Shown here piece by piece: positions 42,461 through 53,561 of a stretch of DNA of 64,000 bases. The DNA comes from Clusia tigrina (Eukaryota > Arthropoda > Insecta > Diptera > Clusiidae). Position numbers and translations under genes: made by a program. Position 1 is the first letter of the stretch, and each line of letters starts with the position of its first letter. The notes under the pieces are model-generated. The model was not told the DNA's origin and ran no database searches. It saw nothing but the letters and a program-made list of their open reading frames with translations. Location of the stretch: positions 349,804,925-349,868,924 of the forward strand of contig OV050030.1 of assembly GCA_920105625.2 (NCBI GenBank). Reading direction: 5' to 3'.

Positions 42461-43235
42461 TTTAAAACAGAACCATTAAACTAGCAGTACTGTCAATTTC
42501 CGACATTCGTGTTTACCGTTTAATTTTCAGTTACATTCTGTGCCTAACCTATGAACTTACTTCTACTTATATAGCGTTGAAAACAATAACCAAGCGATGA
42601 CTAACACATTTGGTAAATGTGTCAAACTATTTCGGTTTCAATTGCTTTTGGACTTTCCGCTTGGGTTTGTCTGGCGATCATATCTCGCCGCATTCGCTGC
42701 AATAAAATGGAATAAAAGAATAAGCGTAAAAGGGAGTAAAAATCGGAAAGTTTCATATGTCCGTTTGGCTTGGTTATCGTTTCCACGTTTACCTACATTT
42801 GACGAAAGTCACTACACCTTCCCCGCTTGGAAAGCGTGATACGAATAGAGACGATTTGAATGATCATGCTGTACAATGGAATTTTGCTTGGGGCATCAAA
42901 TGCATTTTGTTGTTTAGTTTACTTGCAAACAAAGATTTTTGTTTTCTTAGGTGTATTTTTATTTTGACCTTATTGTAAAAGATTTAATTTGGAAAATTTA
43001 CATAGTTTGGATTTGTGAATTTTATTTATTTATATATTTAGGTTTTTTTTATGATAGTAGTGTGGTTTAGGTTTTTTATTATTTTTTTTTTTATGATAGC
43101 AGTGTATATGTATTTTGTACATTTGTACCTTTTAATTGTATTTATGTATTTGCCTTTAACAATTTGTAATTTTAATCTAGGTATTTATATATTAGTCCTG
43201 GCCAGGATAGTCTTAAAATACGTTTTAAAATTTTA
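42461..43235 (-). repeat. 3' region and probable LTR of the 412-like element
   Basis: After the pol stop (43236-43238) the minus strand is AT-rich. It then has a less biased stretch (about 42960-42480) with a TATA box CTATATAAG at 42567-42575 and AATAAA near 42465. This promoter-like order at the end of a retroelement suggests an LTR, but no second copy exists in the window and no polypurine tract is clear. Confidence 0.4.
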
Positions 43236-44351
43236 TTATGCTAATTTTAATCTGTTTTTATGTACAATGGTTGTTTTTGAGTTTATATCGATTTTGCAAT
43301 TACCCTGAGTGTTTGTTTCTATAACTTTATATGGGCCTTTAAAGATGCTGGCTTGCTTGTGGCCGGCTTCATCCTTTAGGCAGACCATGTTGTTTGCTAG
43401 AATACTTTGTGGATTTGCTCTTTTATCGTAATTTTCCTTTGTTTTCACTTTTGCTTTCTCAAGTAAATCTGTCGCTCGTTTTTGTGCTGTCTGTAGTTTA
43501 AATTTTAATTCTAATTTGTAGTCATCTATATTGTAGATTGGATCAACTTTACCGTTTAATGTGAAGTCGTAAGGTGTGGTAGTTTTACCGTAAACTAGCT
43601 CAAATGGTGTATAGCCATGGGATGTTGATGGCGGCGTATTATAGCAATACGTGAAATATTTGAGCCAGTGGTCCCAGTCTAGTTTATTTATTGAACTGTG
43701 AACGTTCTACTGTACCTAGTGTTTGGTGGTGATATGGAGTGCTTGTTTTATTTTCTATCTTCAGTAGTTTACATATTTCTTCGAAAAGTTGATTCTTGTA
43801 TTCGGTACCCATGTCTGTTAGTATGCGTTTAATGGGTCCGTGGACTAAAATGCAGTTTTCTACTATAGCTTTGGCTACTATATTAGCTCCTTTGCTAGGT
43901 ATTGCTACAGTTATGAGAAACTTTGATAAATCGCAAATAATTGTAAGAGCGTATTCATTCCCGTGAATGATTTGGGAAGAGGGCCTACAGTACCGATTTG
44001 AACGATGTCAAAAACGGTTGCTGGTGTGTCTGTTATGACTAAAGGTTCTATTTTATTTTTACCAGACTTGTTTTTATTACAGCTTTCACAATTTTTAACA
44101 TAAGACTTCACGTCTGAAGCCATGTTTCTCCATGTATACTGTCGTCTAATTTTTAATAACAATCGTGTGACACCTGGGTAGCCTCCAAATACAGGGTCAT
44201 CATGATATTTTTCCAGAATTTCCACTTTTTGCGTTTGTGAAGTGATTTTGGTTATTTGTGGTGTTATTCCAATTATTACCTTCTTTAAAGTTTTGCTGTC
44301 TACCTTTTTGAATTCCTCTATATCTATGTATATGTTTAAACAAATTGTCAT
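43236..44351 (-). pseudogene. 412/mdg1-like integrase
   Basis: On the minus strand: KYHDDPVFGGYPGVTRLLLKIRRQYTW and CESCNKNKSGK (zinc finger), ITDTPATVFDIVQIGTVGPLPKS, where the first catalytic Asp is Gly, then in shifted frames TDMGTEYKN, STPYHHQTLGTVERSQ and YTPFELVYGKT-like remnants. The C-terminal frame is 43448-43236 (GHKQASIFKGPYKVIETN, VHKNRLKLA). The mutated Asp and shifts make it inactive. The closest relatives are 412/mdg1 elements, recognised by ITDTP and VHKNRLK. Confidence 0.7.
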
Positions 44352-45219
44352 TGATAGCTATCTTTATGCTTTTAAAGTTATTATTACCAACTGCTTTTTC
44401 AAGTTTGAGAAAGAATTGCTCTAGCGCAATTTTCACATAAGCAATAAGATCTTTAGCTTCAAATTTAAATATTTCTTTCTTTCCATGGAGTAATAATAAT
44501 TCTGAGGATTCTTTTAATTTTCCATTAGTGGTGCACCTAAATGTGAGGCGAGGTAATTTTTTCACTTCTTGATTTGTAATAGTATTGTATACGTGTTGTA
44601 TGTTGTCTTTTTCTGTTTCCGTGGTTTTGGTGTTAGGGGGTGTATTCTTGGATTTGGACTTTGTGATTACTTGTATCATGGCAGAGTTTTCTTCTTTGAG
44701 TCGCTTAATTTGCCCAAAATCACTGCGAGATAGAGCATCCGCGCCGCAATTGTCCCTACCTTTAATATATTCAATTTCAAAATCGAATTCCTCGAGGTCG
44801 AGCCTCATTCTTGTTAATTTGGAGGAAGGATTTTTCATTGCAAAGAGGTATGTTAGCGGTTTGTGATCACTTTTTATTAAGAATTTAGTACCATAAATGT
44901 ACGGCTTGAAGAAATTTATGGCCCAATGGATTGCCGTAAGTTCTTGTTCTATAACTGACTTGTTGGCTTCCCCTTTATTGAATGTTTTTGACGCGAAGGC
45001 AATAGGTAATTGTGTACCGTTATAATCCTGACTCAATACAGCACCACAAGCTATTTTGCTTGCATCGGTGGTTATACAGCAAGGTTTCTCAAAATCTGGA
45101 TATTTAAGTATTTCAGGTGATAATAAAGAATTTTTGAGGTATTCAAATGCATTTTCACAATCGGTTGTCCAGACGAATGGAGTTTTCTTTCTCGCTAATT
45201 TGGTAAATATGTGTTGCAT
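44352..45219 (-). pseudogene. 412/mdg1-like RNase H and linker
   Basis: The long frame (45219-44200) reads FVWTTDCENAFEYLKNSLLS, CITTDASKIACGAVLSQ, IEQELTAIHWAINFFKPYI, SDHKPLTYLFAMKNPSSKLTRMRL and CGADALSR. A Lys/Thr-rich linker of the 412/mdg1 kind (MIQVITKSKSK) follows. The catalytic residues of RNase H are present. A shift near the RT junction (45220) and another at its 3' end separate it from RT and integrase. Confidence 0.75.
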
Positions 45220-46445
45220 GATTAGAAAAATTCGGTATGAATCTTCTATAGTAATTAACGAATGCTACAAATCTTTTGCATTCATCAGCATTTGTCGGTT
45301 TTGGGTATGGAAGAATTTTGTCGAATTTTGATTCGTCTGGTAAGATTCCTTGATCTGTGCATTTGTGTCCTAGAAATGTTACTTGGGAGTCAAAGAATTT
45401 GCATTTATCTGGGTGAAGTTTAAGATTTGTGGCTCTACAAATATCGAAAACTGATTTAAAATTTTCAAGCATGTGGTTTTCGAGCAGCCTAGAACTATTA
45501 AGTCATCCATATAAATGAAGGTTTTATTAGGCTTAAGGCCGGAAAATGCAATATTCATCATTCGTTGGAATGAGTTGGGTGCAATTTTTAATCCAAATGG
45601 TAAACGCTTGAATTTAAATGATCCTTGATCGGATGAGAAAGACGTTATGTTTCTTGAATTTTCTTCTAGTTCTATTTGATGAAAACCAGAGATTAAATCC
45701 AGACAGAAAAATATTTGGTGCGACCCAATTGATCGAGAATATCATCGATTCTTGCTAGTGGGTATTTGTCTGACGCTAGTTTTTTGTTAACCTGTCTATA
45801 GTCTATTACTAATCTCCATTTTTTTTCTGAGGAATTTGGTAAGGATTTCTTAGGTACAAGAAGAATTGGGCTATTATATTCCGATACTGAAGGTTCAACT
45901 ATGTCATTTTTAATTAACTTGTCTATATGTTTTTTGATTTCGGGTTTATGATTATGGGGCAATCTATAGTTTTTAATGTAGACTGGTGTCTCGTCTTTTA
46001 AATGCAATTTTTGTTTATAAAAATTGTTAACAGTGCAGGGATCAGTCTCTAAAGCGAATAGATCTGAATAGTCTTAGCATAATTTTAGTAATTTATCTCG
46101 GTGGTATAAAGGACAGTTTTGGGTTAATTTATTTAATATAGTGTTCTTTCTCTCTTCAGTATCGTTTGTTTTGCTGATGTTAACCACATTGTAGTTATCT
46201 AAGGATTCTGTTTTGATCTTATTTTGTTTAAGAAAAACGTTATTATCTGTTGTATTTATTATTCTGACATATGGATTCCTCGTGTTAACTATTGTATTTG
46301 CTATTATTATGCCTTCTTCTAACTCTTGGTTTGGGATTAGTATATTTTCTGTGGTTGCAACTATGTGAATCTTCCTAATTACTTCCGCTCTTGCTGGTAA
46401 ACTAAGTATTTCCTTTGTGGGTGACCCTGAAATTTGTAGCTCCAA
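45155..46445 (-). pseudogene. 412/mdg1-like reverse transcriptase
   Basis: The minus strand carries, over several frames, a protease-RT linker (46445-46074), HLKDETPVYIKNYRLPHNHKPEIKKHID and NSPILLVPKKSLPNSSEKKWRLVIDYRQ (46007-45760), IDDILDQLGRTKYFSVW, a middle part with FKRLPFGLKIAPNSFQRMM, KTFIYMDDLIVLG with catalytic YMDD (45502-45513), and LKLHPDKCKFFDSQVTFLGHKCTDQGILPDESKF with RFVAFVNYYRRFIPNFS. Order and motifs are those of 412/mdg1. At least three frame breaks occur. Confidence 0.75.
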
Positions 46446-46661
46446 GTGACCTTTTAGAGAGTTTGGTCGTATTATTAATAGACTTGGACCATTATACTTG
46501 TAATCTAATAAACAATTGAATTGTTTTATGAAGTCTAACCCTATAATACCATCGCAAGGGATTGGAAAATTTTCGTCTACTATTTGGAAGTTATGAATGA
46601 TTTCTGAGTTATTTATATAAAGTGTAGTAGTAGTGGCACCTAAAGTTTTTAAGGTACCATT

Positions 46662-46874
46662 TCATATGCCTTTTAAATTGTAGATATGATTTTTATTTCT
46701 TTGAATTTGGTCATTTGCCGATGTTTTGTAAATACTAATTTCTGAGCCTGTATCTATTAAAAAGGTGGACTCATAGTCATTTAGTGAGGAATTTATAGTG
46801 ACAAAGTTACTAAATGACAAATTGATGTTTAATAAGTTCGCAGTGTTTAATTTTGCGCACCCCCAGTTGGGCAC
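46662..46874 (-). pseudogene. 412/mdg1-like aspartic protease
   Basis: The frame has LNDYESTFLIDTGSEISIYK, with the catalytic DTG of retropepsins, after a C-rich start (NWGCAKLN) that overlaps the end of gag in another frame. The protease would cut the Gag-Pol precursor. The downstream part (FPIPCDGIIGLDFIKQF, flap and C-terminal region) continues to about 46510 after a stop. Confidence 0.7.
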
Positions 46875-47528
46875 TCTGGGTTATTGCGGCCTCTATAGTT
46901 ATTATTGTTATTGTTGTTTCTGTTGGGTTACCGTTACCGTTATTATAGTTGTTATAGTTACCGTTATTATAGCTGTTATAGTTGCTGTGGTTTCTACCCC
47001 GATTACTTTGGTTATAGTTTCTGTAGTTTCTATTACCTCTGTAAGAAGTATTTCCTCTAAATGAATTATTTCTCCTGTTAGAATTGTTTCCTCTGTATAA
47101 ATTATTTATATAGTTCACCTGAAGGGTGCCTGAGCTTTCGGCCCCTAACTCAATGAATTTGGTAACTGCGTCACTAACCGTTGAAAACTGTCCTGCCCTC
47201 ATTAACATTTTTACTTCATCAGACCTTGCATTTGTTCTTATCGCTTTGGCTGCCGACTGCGCTGAATAGTTTCTTGCCAACGCTGACGACATTCCATCGA
47301 AAATGTAAGCAATCTTCAGCTGTTGTGCAAGGAATTAAATTTCTTTGGCGAAATCGCCGTCAGTCTTGTTTTGTTGTTTTATGCTTAACAACTTGACTGC
47401 TATACTTTGTGAAGACTCGTGTTTCACGTTAGCGGTCAGTGTGCTTTTTATTGCCCCGATTGTTGTTTCATTGGTCAATAACCTGCTCGCTGTTTGGTTG
47501 AGTTTGGTTTTGATCAATGAAATTGCAA
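46810..47528 (-). pseudogene. 412-like gag, N-terminally truncated at the LTR
   Basis: Two frames (47541-47335 and 47292-46810) read KHESSQSIAVKLLSIKQQNKTDGDFAKEI, then ALARNYSAQSAAKAIRTNARSDEVKMLMRAGQFSTVSDAVTKFIE. An Asn/Arg/Gly/Tyr-rich tail follows in place of zinc knuckles. The LTR at 47529 joins directly to the middle of gag: no leader, primer-binding site or gag start lies between. The front of gag is thus deleted, or the LTR belongs to another element. Confidence 0.65.
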
Positions 47529-47842
47529 GGTCCGCAAACAACTGAAATCAAAACTTTATTAAACATTTTAGCAAAGCTTAAAATCTAAGTTAAACATAAA
47601 CATAAAGTAGAAATATCGCACGCTCATTCCGCAGATGTCGCATTTCCTACATTCGTAGAGGCGAGCTTAAAACATTGCGCTTTGCCTTTGGCTTACATTG
47701 TTGCGCATTGCTCGCCTATACGAACTGCTTACATGGAATTTGGAAAGCGCAAAGACTTTAGATTTCATAAAAAACGCATTCAGCGGAATACGGTGGGAGC
47801 ATACGATAACGCTTTTATATTAGATACGTATATTATGTGACT
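47529..47842 (-). repeat. 5' LTR of the composite
   Basis: Same family as 34532-34850: minus-strand start AGTCACATAATATACG, end GTTTGCGGACC. It lacks a 4-base stretch present in the other. Its outer flank enters dispersed repeat R2. Confidence 0.75.
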
Positions 47843-47849
47843 ATATTCC

Positions 47850-48332
47850 TAAAATATCGTAATTGGCGATAGAGGTTGGACCAAATTCTCTCTATTAAGA
47901 ATATACGACAACCTTCCAGTTAGTGCAAAATCTTGAAATGTTGCTGTCGAATATGGGAATCAACATTATAAAAAGTGTAGCTTTTAAGTGGCTTTTATTT
48001 CCTTCTTTATTTTGATTATTATTATTTAGATCGTTTTTTTATCATTCGTTGTGCTTTATATTGATTTCATATGCAATTAAAGCGCATTTTTAAACGTACT
48101 AACATATGTTTATAAATTACTTACGTACATCCAACACACTTATTCGGTTGGGTTTATATTATAGTATGAATACATATTGTGAATACATATCATGAATGAA
48201 ATGTTTAATATTAGAATTGAAATGCTTAATATTTGATATTTTCATACTTTTACAGAAATTTTCAAAATTTTAGAAAAATTTACTTTTGAAACATTCACAT
48301 TTAAATACATTTATATTTATATATGTACATAT
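47850..48332 (-). repeat. Dispersed repeat R2, copy 3 (first part)
   Basis: On the minus strand 'acataatataaac/ccaaccgaataag', 'gaaatcaatataaagcacaa', 'gcaacatttcaagattttgc' and 'actggaaggttgtcgtatat' follow the R2 order. The other part continues beyond the gypsy insertion at 53562-53990. Confidence 0.7.
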
Positions 48333-48567
48333 TGTAATGAAACATCACCCTGTAAGGCCAAAGCCTAGTTCGACTTGCAACGTTTGACTGGAAAGGCAGC
48401 AATATTTATAGTCAATCTTCGCCCAACGTTAACGCAGTCAGCACGAAATGTGGAGTTTATTTCAATTTTATTTTGACATTGTTAATTTGTATTCTATATT
48501 GGATTTAATTTGTTAATTTGAAAACCAATTAATATAAACTGGATTAAAAAAATATATTGCGTTTTCA
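48333..48567 (+). repeat. mdg3-type element 1, left LTR
   Basis: 235 bp, TG...CA ends. It is followed after one base by the primer-binding site. Confidence 0.9.
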
Positions 48568-48568
48568 G

Positions 48569-48582
48569 TTCAGAAGTGGGAT
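48569..48582 (+). promoter_or_regulatory. Primer-binding site, element 1
   Basis: TTCAGAAGTGGGAT follows the left LTR and is identical to the same site in the element at 57119. It would pair with a tRNA slightly inside its 3' end. I recall tRNA-Leu being used this way in the mdg3 lineage, but the match was not checked. Confidence 0.65.
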
Positions 48583-49076
48583 GAATTTAAATTATTTAAC
48601 TAATTAAAATGAGCAAGACCATGCAAACGCTTTGAAAAAAGGAAAAAGCCTGTAGAAAGAGTGTGAAAATCACGTTAGCTAGAACGAGAAGCAGGACAGC
48701 ATGCTCTATGTATACATGCAAAAAATTAAGCACTAAAAAAAACAGTAGCAACAGCGTCAACTAGAACACAACGATAAACGGCAAATCATTTTTCATCTCT
48801 CTTTCTACGATCCATTCCGACAACACAAACAAACGAAACAAAATAATGAAAAAGAGCCAACGTCAAACGAAATAATCAGCGTGTAATTTGCAACGAGTAA
48901 GGGAAGAAGTAGAAGACATATCGAATGTCAACGAAGGCAAGCAAAATAGAAACGATTATTAGCGGAACGAAACGAAATTAGTGAGTTTTGAATGTCAAAA
49001 TCAAAACAAAACGTCAAACGATTTAACGATAAACGAATGAATTAAAATAAAAACTTCAACAAAAAACAAAACAACG

Positions 49077-50192
49077 ATGCCGAAAGTGAGCGAATTAAAA
49101 ATTGATCAGCTAAAAGTCATCCTACGTAAAAAAGGATTAGCTGCGTCTGGAAGCCGAGCAGAATTAGAACTACGTTTAATGGAAAACATCGGTACTGATG
49201 AAATTGAGGCTCCAACGGTTTTGCATTCTAGTTTGCAGGAGCAAATCAATGATCTTCGCGGTATGATGCAAACTATCGTTGGCATGCTTCAGCAGAACAG
49301 ACAGCAAGAAGTTGTCACACATGTATTGCAGTTAGATGGGAATAATCAGCGCACGAACGAAAATGTTAGTCAAGTCGTTACTCCATCAGTTTCTACAGAT
49401 GCAGATGCACGTAGTTTTTATACAGTAAAAGAAATATCAGATGTGATTCCAGAGTTTGATCCATCTAATACGCAATCACTAACAGTTCAGTAGTTTATTG
49501 GTCGTGTTGGTAGTGTTATGAGCGCTTATCAACTAAATGAAAAATGTGTGTTCCTAGCGGTTTATGGTCGTCTAAAAGGTGTAGCTCGTGTCTGGTTGGA
49601 TGCACTGCCTACTGTTCACACTAGATGGGATGATTTTTCTGCGGAATTGGAAAATGAATTTAATGTTTTTTATGATGAAGCACAAGTGCATCGTATTATG
49701 AACGAATCTGTACGCAAAACAAGTGAACGTATATCTGATTATTATTTTAGGATTTATGCTCTTGGCAAGCGTTTTAAGCTGAGTGAAGCTGCTATCATTA
49801 AGTATACGAGGCAGGGGTTGAACCATCGTGATTTACAAATTGCTATAGCAGCGCAAAGATTTGATAGTGCGAAACAAATGCGCGAAACAATTGAAGAATG
49901 GCTAACGAATCCTGTCAGAAATACCAATTTTAAACAAAATATTGAAATTAAATCCGATTTTAAGAATGTATCGCGTTCGCAGGCTGATGAAAGCAAAAAA
50001 ATTGTATGTTACAATTGCAATGAGATAGGTCATATATCGAGCAATTGTAAAAAAGAGCAGAGGCGTTCAAGATGTGCTGATTGTGGTAAGGTTCACAAGC
50101 GAGAGGAGCCGGTTAACTGTGGTCGTAAGCAGTCTACTTATAATGCTCGAAAAGCTGACATGACGAAAAATGAAAAATGTTTTGTTAAGTAA
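49077..50192 (+). pseudogene. mdg3-type gag, one in-frame UAG
   Basis: ATG at 49077 after a 0.5-kb leader. Residues about 6-35 (LKIDQLKVILRKKGLAASGSRAELELRL) form a SAP-like motif, seen in this lineage. The capsid part (VFLAVYGRLKGVARVWLDAL, RWDDFSAELENEF) and two zinc knuckles, CYNCNEIGHISSNC and the variant CADCGKVHKREEPVNC, follow. A UAG at 49491-49493 interrupts the frame, and the end is a UAA at 50190-50192 in the same frame as pol. Gag forms the particle that packages element RNA. Confidence 0.85.
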
Positions 50193-52433
50193 ATTAATGT
50201 AAATGGTAAAATATTTCAAGCGTTAATCGACACTGGTAGTGAGTGCAGCTTAGTTCGTAAGTCAGTCGCGGATATATTAAGTATCAAACGGGAAGGGTGT
50301 TGTACACATTTAAATGGGATAAGCGGAGGCAGGTACATGATGCGAGAGAGGTGCATGCTCGAGATAGTTATTGGTGATGCAAAAATAAGTACGTTGGTAT
50401 ATATTGTTGATGATAACATGTTGGAAACTGATTTTCTACTGGGTCAGGATGTGATAGCGCGTAAAGGCTTGATGTTTAAAGTGGAAAATGGTCAGTCAGA
50501 ATTTGAAGCAGGGTGTCGCAATAATGGTGCGTTGCCTGATGACAATTATTTTACTAAATTAACGAATAATGTAAGTAATGAAGATCAGCGTCTTAAACTT
50601 CAAGCGTTATTGGAAAATTTTAACGATGTGTTCTCAGACGGTCTTATTGGTATTGGTAAGTCACACCTTATTGAAATGCAAATTGTTTTAAAATCAAAAA
50701 AAGTTATTGCGCAAGTACCATATCGAGTGCTGGCTCCAAAGCAAATGATTATAAGGCAAATGATTAAAGATCTTGAAGATAATGACATTATCACAAAATC
50801 AACATCGGAATTCGCGAGTCCTATTGTTTTAGTCAAAAAGAAAGACGGCAGCGACAGATTATGCGTAGATTATGGTCGCTTAAATATGATTGTTGAAAAA
50901 GAGAATTTTCCTGTACCAAATATTGAGGAGCAGCTGCATCAAGCCAAGCAATATAAATTTTTTACCGTACTTGATTTGAATAGTGGGTATTACCAAATCC
51001 CAATTGCACCTGAGAGCTGCAAATACACAGCATTTATTACCCCTGACGGCTTGTACGAATTCAAGCGCATGCCATTTGGGTTAAAAAATGCGCCCATTGT
51101 TTTTCAACGCTTAATGGCAAAAGTTAAGGAACAAGTTTACAAAAACGATCTTATGATATACATGGATGATATTTTAATTGGAAGTCAAACGTTTGAGGAA
51201 ATGTTAGAGAAGTTAAATCGAGTTTTAACAGCTGTACGTAATGCGGGTCTCACGCTTAATATGAAAAAGTGTGAATTTATAAAACGAACCATAACATTCC
51301 TTGGCCACGAATTGACACCAGAAGGAATTTTGCCAGGTAAAATCAAAACGCAGGCTGTAAATAATTTTCCCACACCAACTAGTGTGGCAGATATACGCAG
51401 ATTTTTAGGCTTAAGTGGGTATTTCCGTAAATTTGTCCCCGGATACGCCGTCATTTCGGAACCATTACGCAAACTTTTACGAAAAAACCAAAAATTTGAG
51501 TGGACAAAGGCACAAGAAGTCGCATTTGAGCAATTGAAAGCTAAGTTAGTATCTCGACCAGTTTTAGTAGCATATCGTTTAGATGCTGAGCATGAGTTGC
51601 ACACAGATGCAAGTGCACTAGGCTTGGCAGGCGTATTAATGCAGCGTGAAAAAGATGATGTTAAACCGATTGCGTATTACAGTAGAGCGACAAGCGCTGA
51701 TGAGCAAAAATTTCACAGTTATGAGCTCGAGACTCTGGCTGTTGTAGAGTCCCTCGAACGTTTCCGATACTATATATATGGTAAAAGAATTAAAGTCAAA
51801 ACAGACTGTAGCGCACTTAGGACGACCATGCAAAAGAAAGAGCTTATACCTCGAATCGCTAGATGGTGGCTAAAGATACAGGACTATGACATTGAAATAG
51901 AACATAGATCGGGTAATAATATGCAGCATGTCGATGCTCTAAGCCGAAATCCATACGAAGAAGCACAAACAGTTGAAGTTGCAGATTTGCGTACCGATAA
52001 AGCGATAATAAATAAATATGACTGGCTTTTTAGTATGCAACTTCAGGATCATCGCTTAGTTGACATAGTAAACAAACTCAAAACAAACAGCGACATGCAA
52101 GACAAAGCGTATGTACTACAGCACGGAAGACTTTTGCGAAAAGTTGACGACAAACTTCTTTGGGTTGTCCCACGCGCACTACGACATAAAGTTGTTCAAG
52201 ATTGTCATACACAAGCAGGACACATGGGTGTCGAAAAAACGTTGGAACGTTTGAAGGCTTATATGTGGTTCCGACGAATGCGCAACTTCGTTAAACAGTT
52301 CATTTTATCCTGTATAGACTGTGCCTATAATAAACGTAGAGGTGGAAAAACTGAAATACAGTATCATTATGATTACATTGAACCAATCCCGTTCAGAACT
52401 ATCCATATGGATCATTTGGGGCTCTTTTCCTAA
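50193..52433 (+). pseudogene. mdg3-type pol: protease, RT, RNase H, integrase start
   Basis: The frame continues from the gag UAA: FQALIDTGSECSLVRKSVA (protease DTG), then RT with SPIVLVKKKDGSDRLCVDY, FTVLDLNSGYYQIPIA, LMIYMDDILIGSQ (catalytic YMDD, about 51155) and FLGLSGYFRKFVPGYA. RNase H has LHTDASALGLAGVLMQ and FHSYELETLAVV, and MQHVDALSR ends it. The integrase zinc finger (HTQAGHMGVEKTLERL, CIDC) and the first catalytic Asp in IHMDHLG follow. A one-base shift near 52425 ends the frame; integrase continues in 52424-53382. Apart from the shift and the UAA the enzyme set looks intact. Confidence 0.9.
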
Positions 52434-53382
52434 GAGCTCGAAGGGAAAAGAACATCTCCTAGTTATTGTCGATTCGTTCACGAAATTTACAATGTTATAT
52501 CCTGTAAAAAGTACATCAACCCGGTATGTTATTGAAGCGTTAAATGAAGCGAGCAGTTACGTTGGTATGCCATCACGCATTGTGACGGATAGAGGTACAG
52601 CATTCACGTCTCGTGAATTTGTAAAGTACTGCTTCGAACACGACATAAAACACATTCTGAATGCAGTGCGTACACCGAGGGCAAATGGTCAGGCAGAAAG
52701 GATGAACCGCTCAATTTTGTCTATGTTGTTGCCAATGAATTCTAATGATAAGAAATGGGACGAAAACATACGATGTGTACAGTGGGGCATAAACACAATG
52801 ACGAATAGCGCAACAGGTTGCACACCTCATAAACTTTTGTATGGCTATAAACCACGCGCTATTTTACGGAATCGAATCATTTTAAGTCTACAAGCAAATG
52901 ATGAAGCATTAGATGACAGACAGCTAACAGATCTTCGTGAAGCAGCAGCGAAAAGAATCAATGAAAAACGAGCAGCGGCGAAATCTTCCTTTGACGCTAA
53001 ACATGCAGATCCGCACTCTTTTCAAGAAGGTGACTTAGTCCTAGCTGAAAACGACCCATCAAGCACTGGTACATCAAGGAAACTCGAGCCACGATATAAA
53101 GGTCCTTTTGTAGTGACTAAAGTCCTAGATCGCGATCGATATCTTATTGAAGATTTGCCTCAAACACGACGAACCCGAAAGCATTATTCTTCTGTTTACG
53201 CATTCGACAAGTTAAAGCGCTGGTGTCAGTTACCAGAAGACGATGACGACGACGACGATGACGAAGAAGAGATCTGCAACGACAACGAGTTGAGCGAGGT
53301 CACTCAAGAAGATCAGGAAAGGCCGACTGTAATGAAACATCACCCTGTAAGGCCAAAGCCTAGTTCGACTTGCAACGTTTGA
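52424..53382 (+). pseudogene. mdg3-type integrase core and C-terminal part
   Basis: In the shifted frame: KEHLLVIVDSFTKFTMLYPV, RIVTDRGTAFTSREF (second Asp), TPRANGQAERMNRSIL (Glu), TGCTPHKLLYGYKPR, then a GPFVVTKVLDRDRYLIEDLP C-terminal domain. A very acidic tail (Asp/Glu run at 53241-53275) follows. The frame crosses the start of the right LTR (53328) and stops inside it at 53380-53382, so the last 18 codons are LTR-encoded. Confidence 0.85.
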
Positions 53383-53561
53383 CTGGAAAGGCAGCCATAT
53401 TTATAGTCAGTCTTCGCCCAACGTTAATGCAGTCAGCACGAAATGTGGAGTTTATTTCAATTTTATTTTGACATTGTTAATTTGTATTCTATATTGCATT
53501 TAATTTGTTAATTTGAAAACCAATTAATATAAACTGGATTAAAAAATATATTGCGTTTTCA
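53328..53561 (+). repeat. mdg3-type element 1, right LTR
   Basis: 234 bp. 'gatcaggaaaggccgac' just before it is the probable plus-strand priming tract and resembles the one in element 2 (ggtcaggacggccgag). Confidence 0.9.

Larger units (their letters stand above)
34532..47842 (-). mobile_element. Composite of errantivirus-like and 412-like retroelements between two LTRs
   Basis: Two LTRs of the same family (34532-34850 and 47529-47842, roughly 92% alike by eye) bound 13.3 kb read on the minus strand. From the 5' side (high coordinates): gag, protease, RT, RNase H and integrase of a 412/mdg1-type element (47528-43236); a possible LTR/3' region (43235-42460); then the second half of an errantivirus-type pol (42460-40380) and env (40378-35108), and a polypurine tract before the 3' LTR. 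The env is split by a mariner and a Jockey element. The flanks (tctt and atat) show no target duplication. A simple single insertion is therefore unlikely. Confidence 0.65.
48333..53561 (+). mobile_element. mdg3-type Ty3/gypsy retrotransposon, nearly complete
   Basis: A 5,229-bp element has LTRs 48333-48567 and 53328-53561 (TGTAATGAAACATCACC to TTGCGTTTTCA; about four substitutions and one base indel, roughly 98% alike). It is flanked by a perfect ATAT duplication (48329-48332, 53562-53565). Gag and pol share one frame, typical of the mdg3/micropia/blastopia lineage. Two in-frame stops and one frameshift break it. It is inserted in R2 and must be recent given the LTR identity. Confidence 0.9.

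Noticed and set aside
34532..47842. A single intact errantivirus between the two LTRs
   Set aside because: Two different pol genes, no matching flanks and no leader after the 5' LTR rule out a simple full-length provirus.
47850..48332. Host promoter or gene between the composite and element 1
   Set aside because: The stretch aligns with R2 copies elsewhere in the window and has no coding frame.
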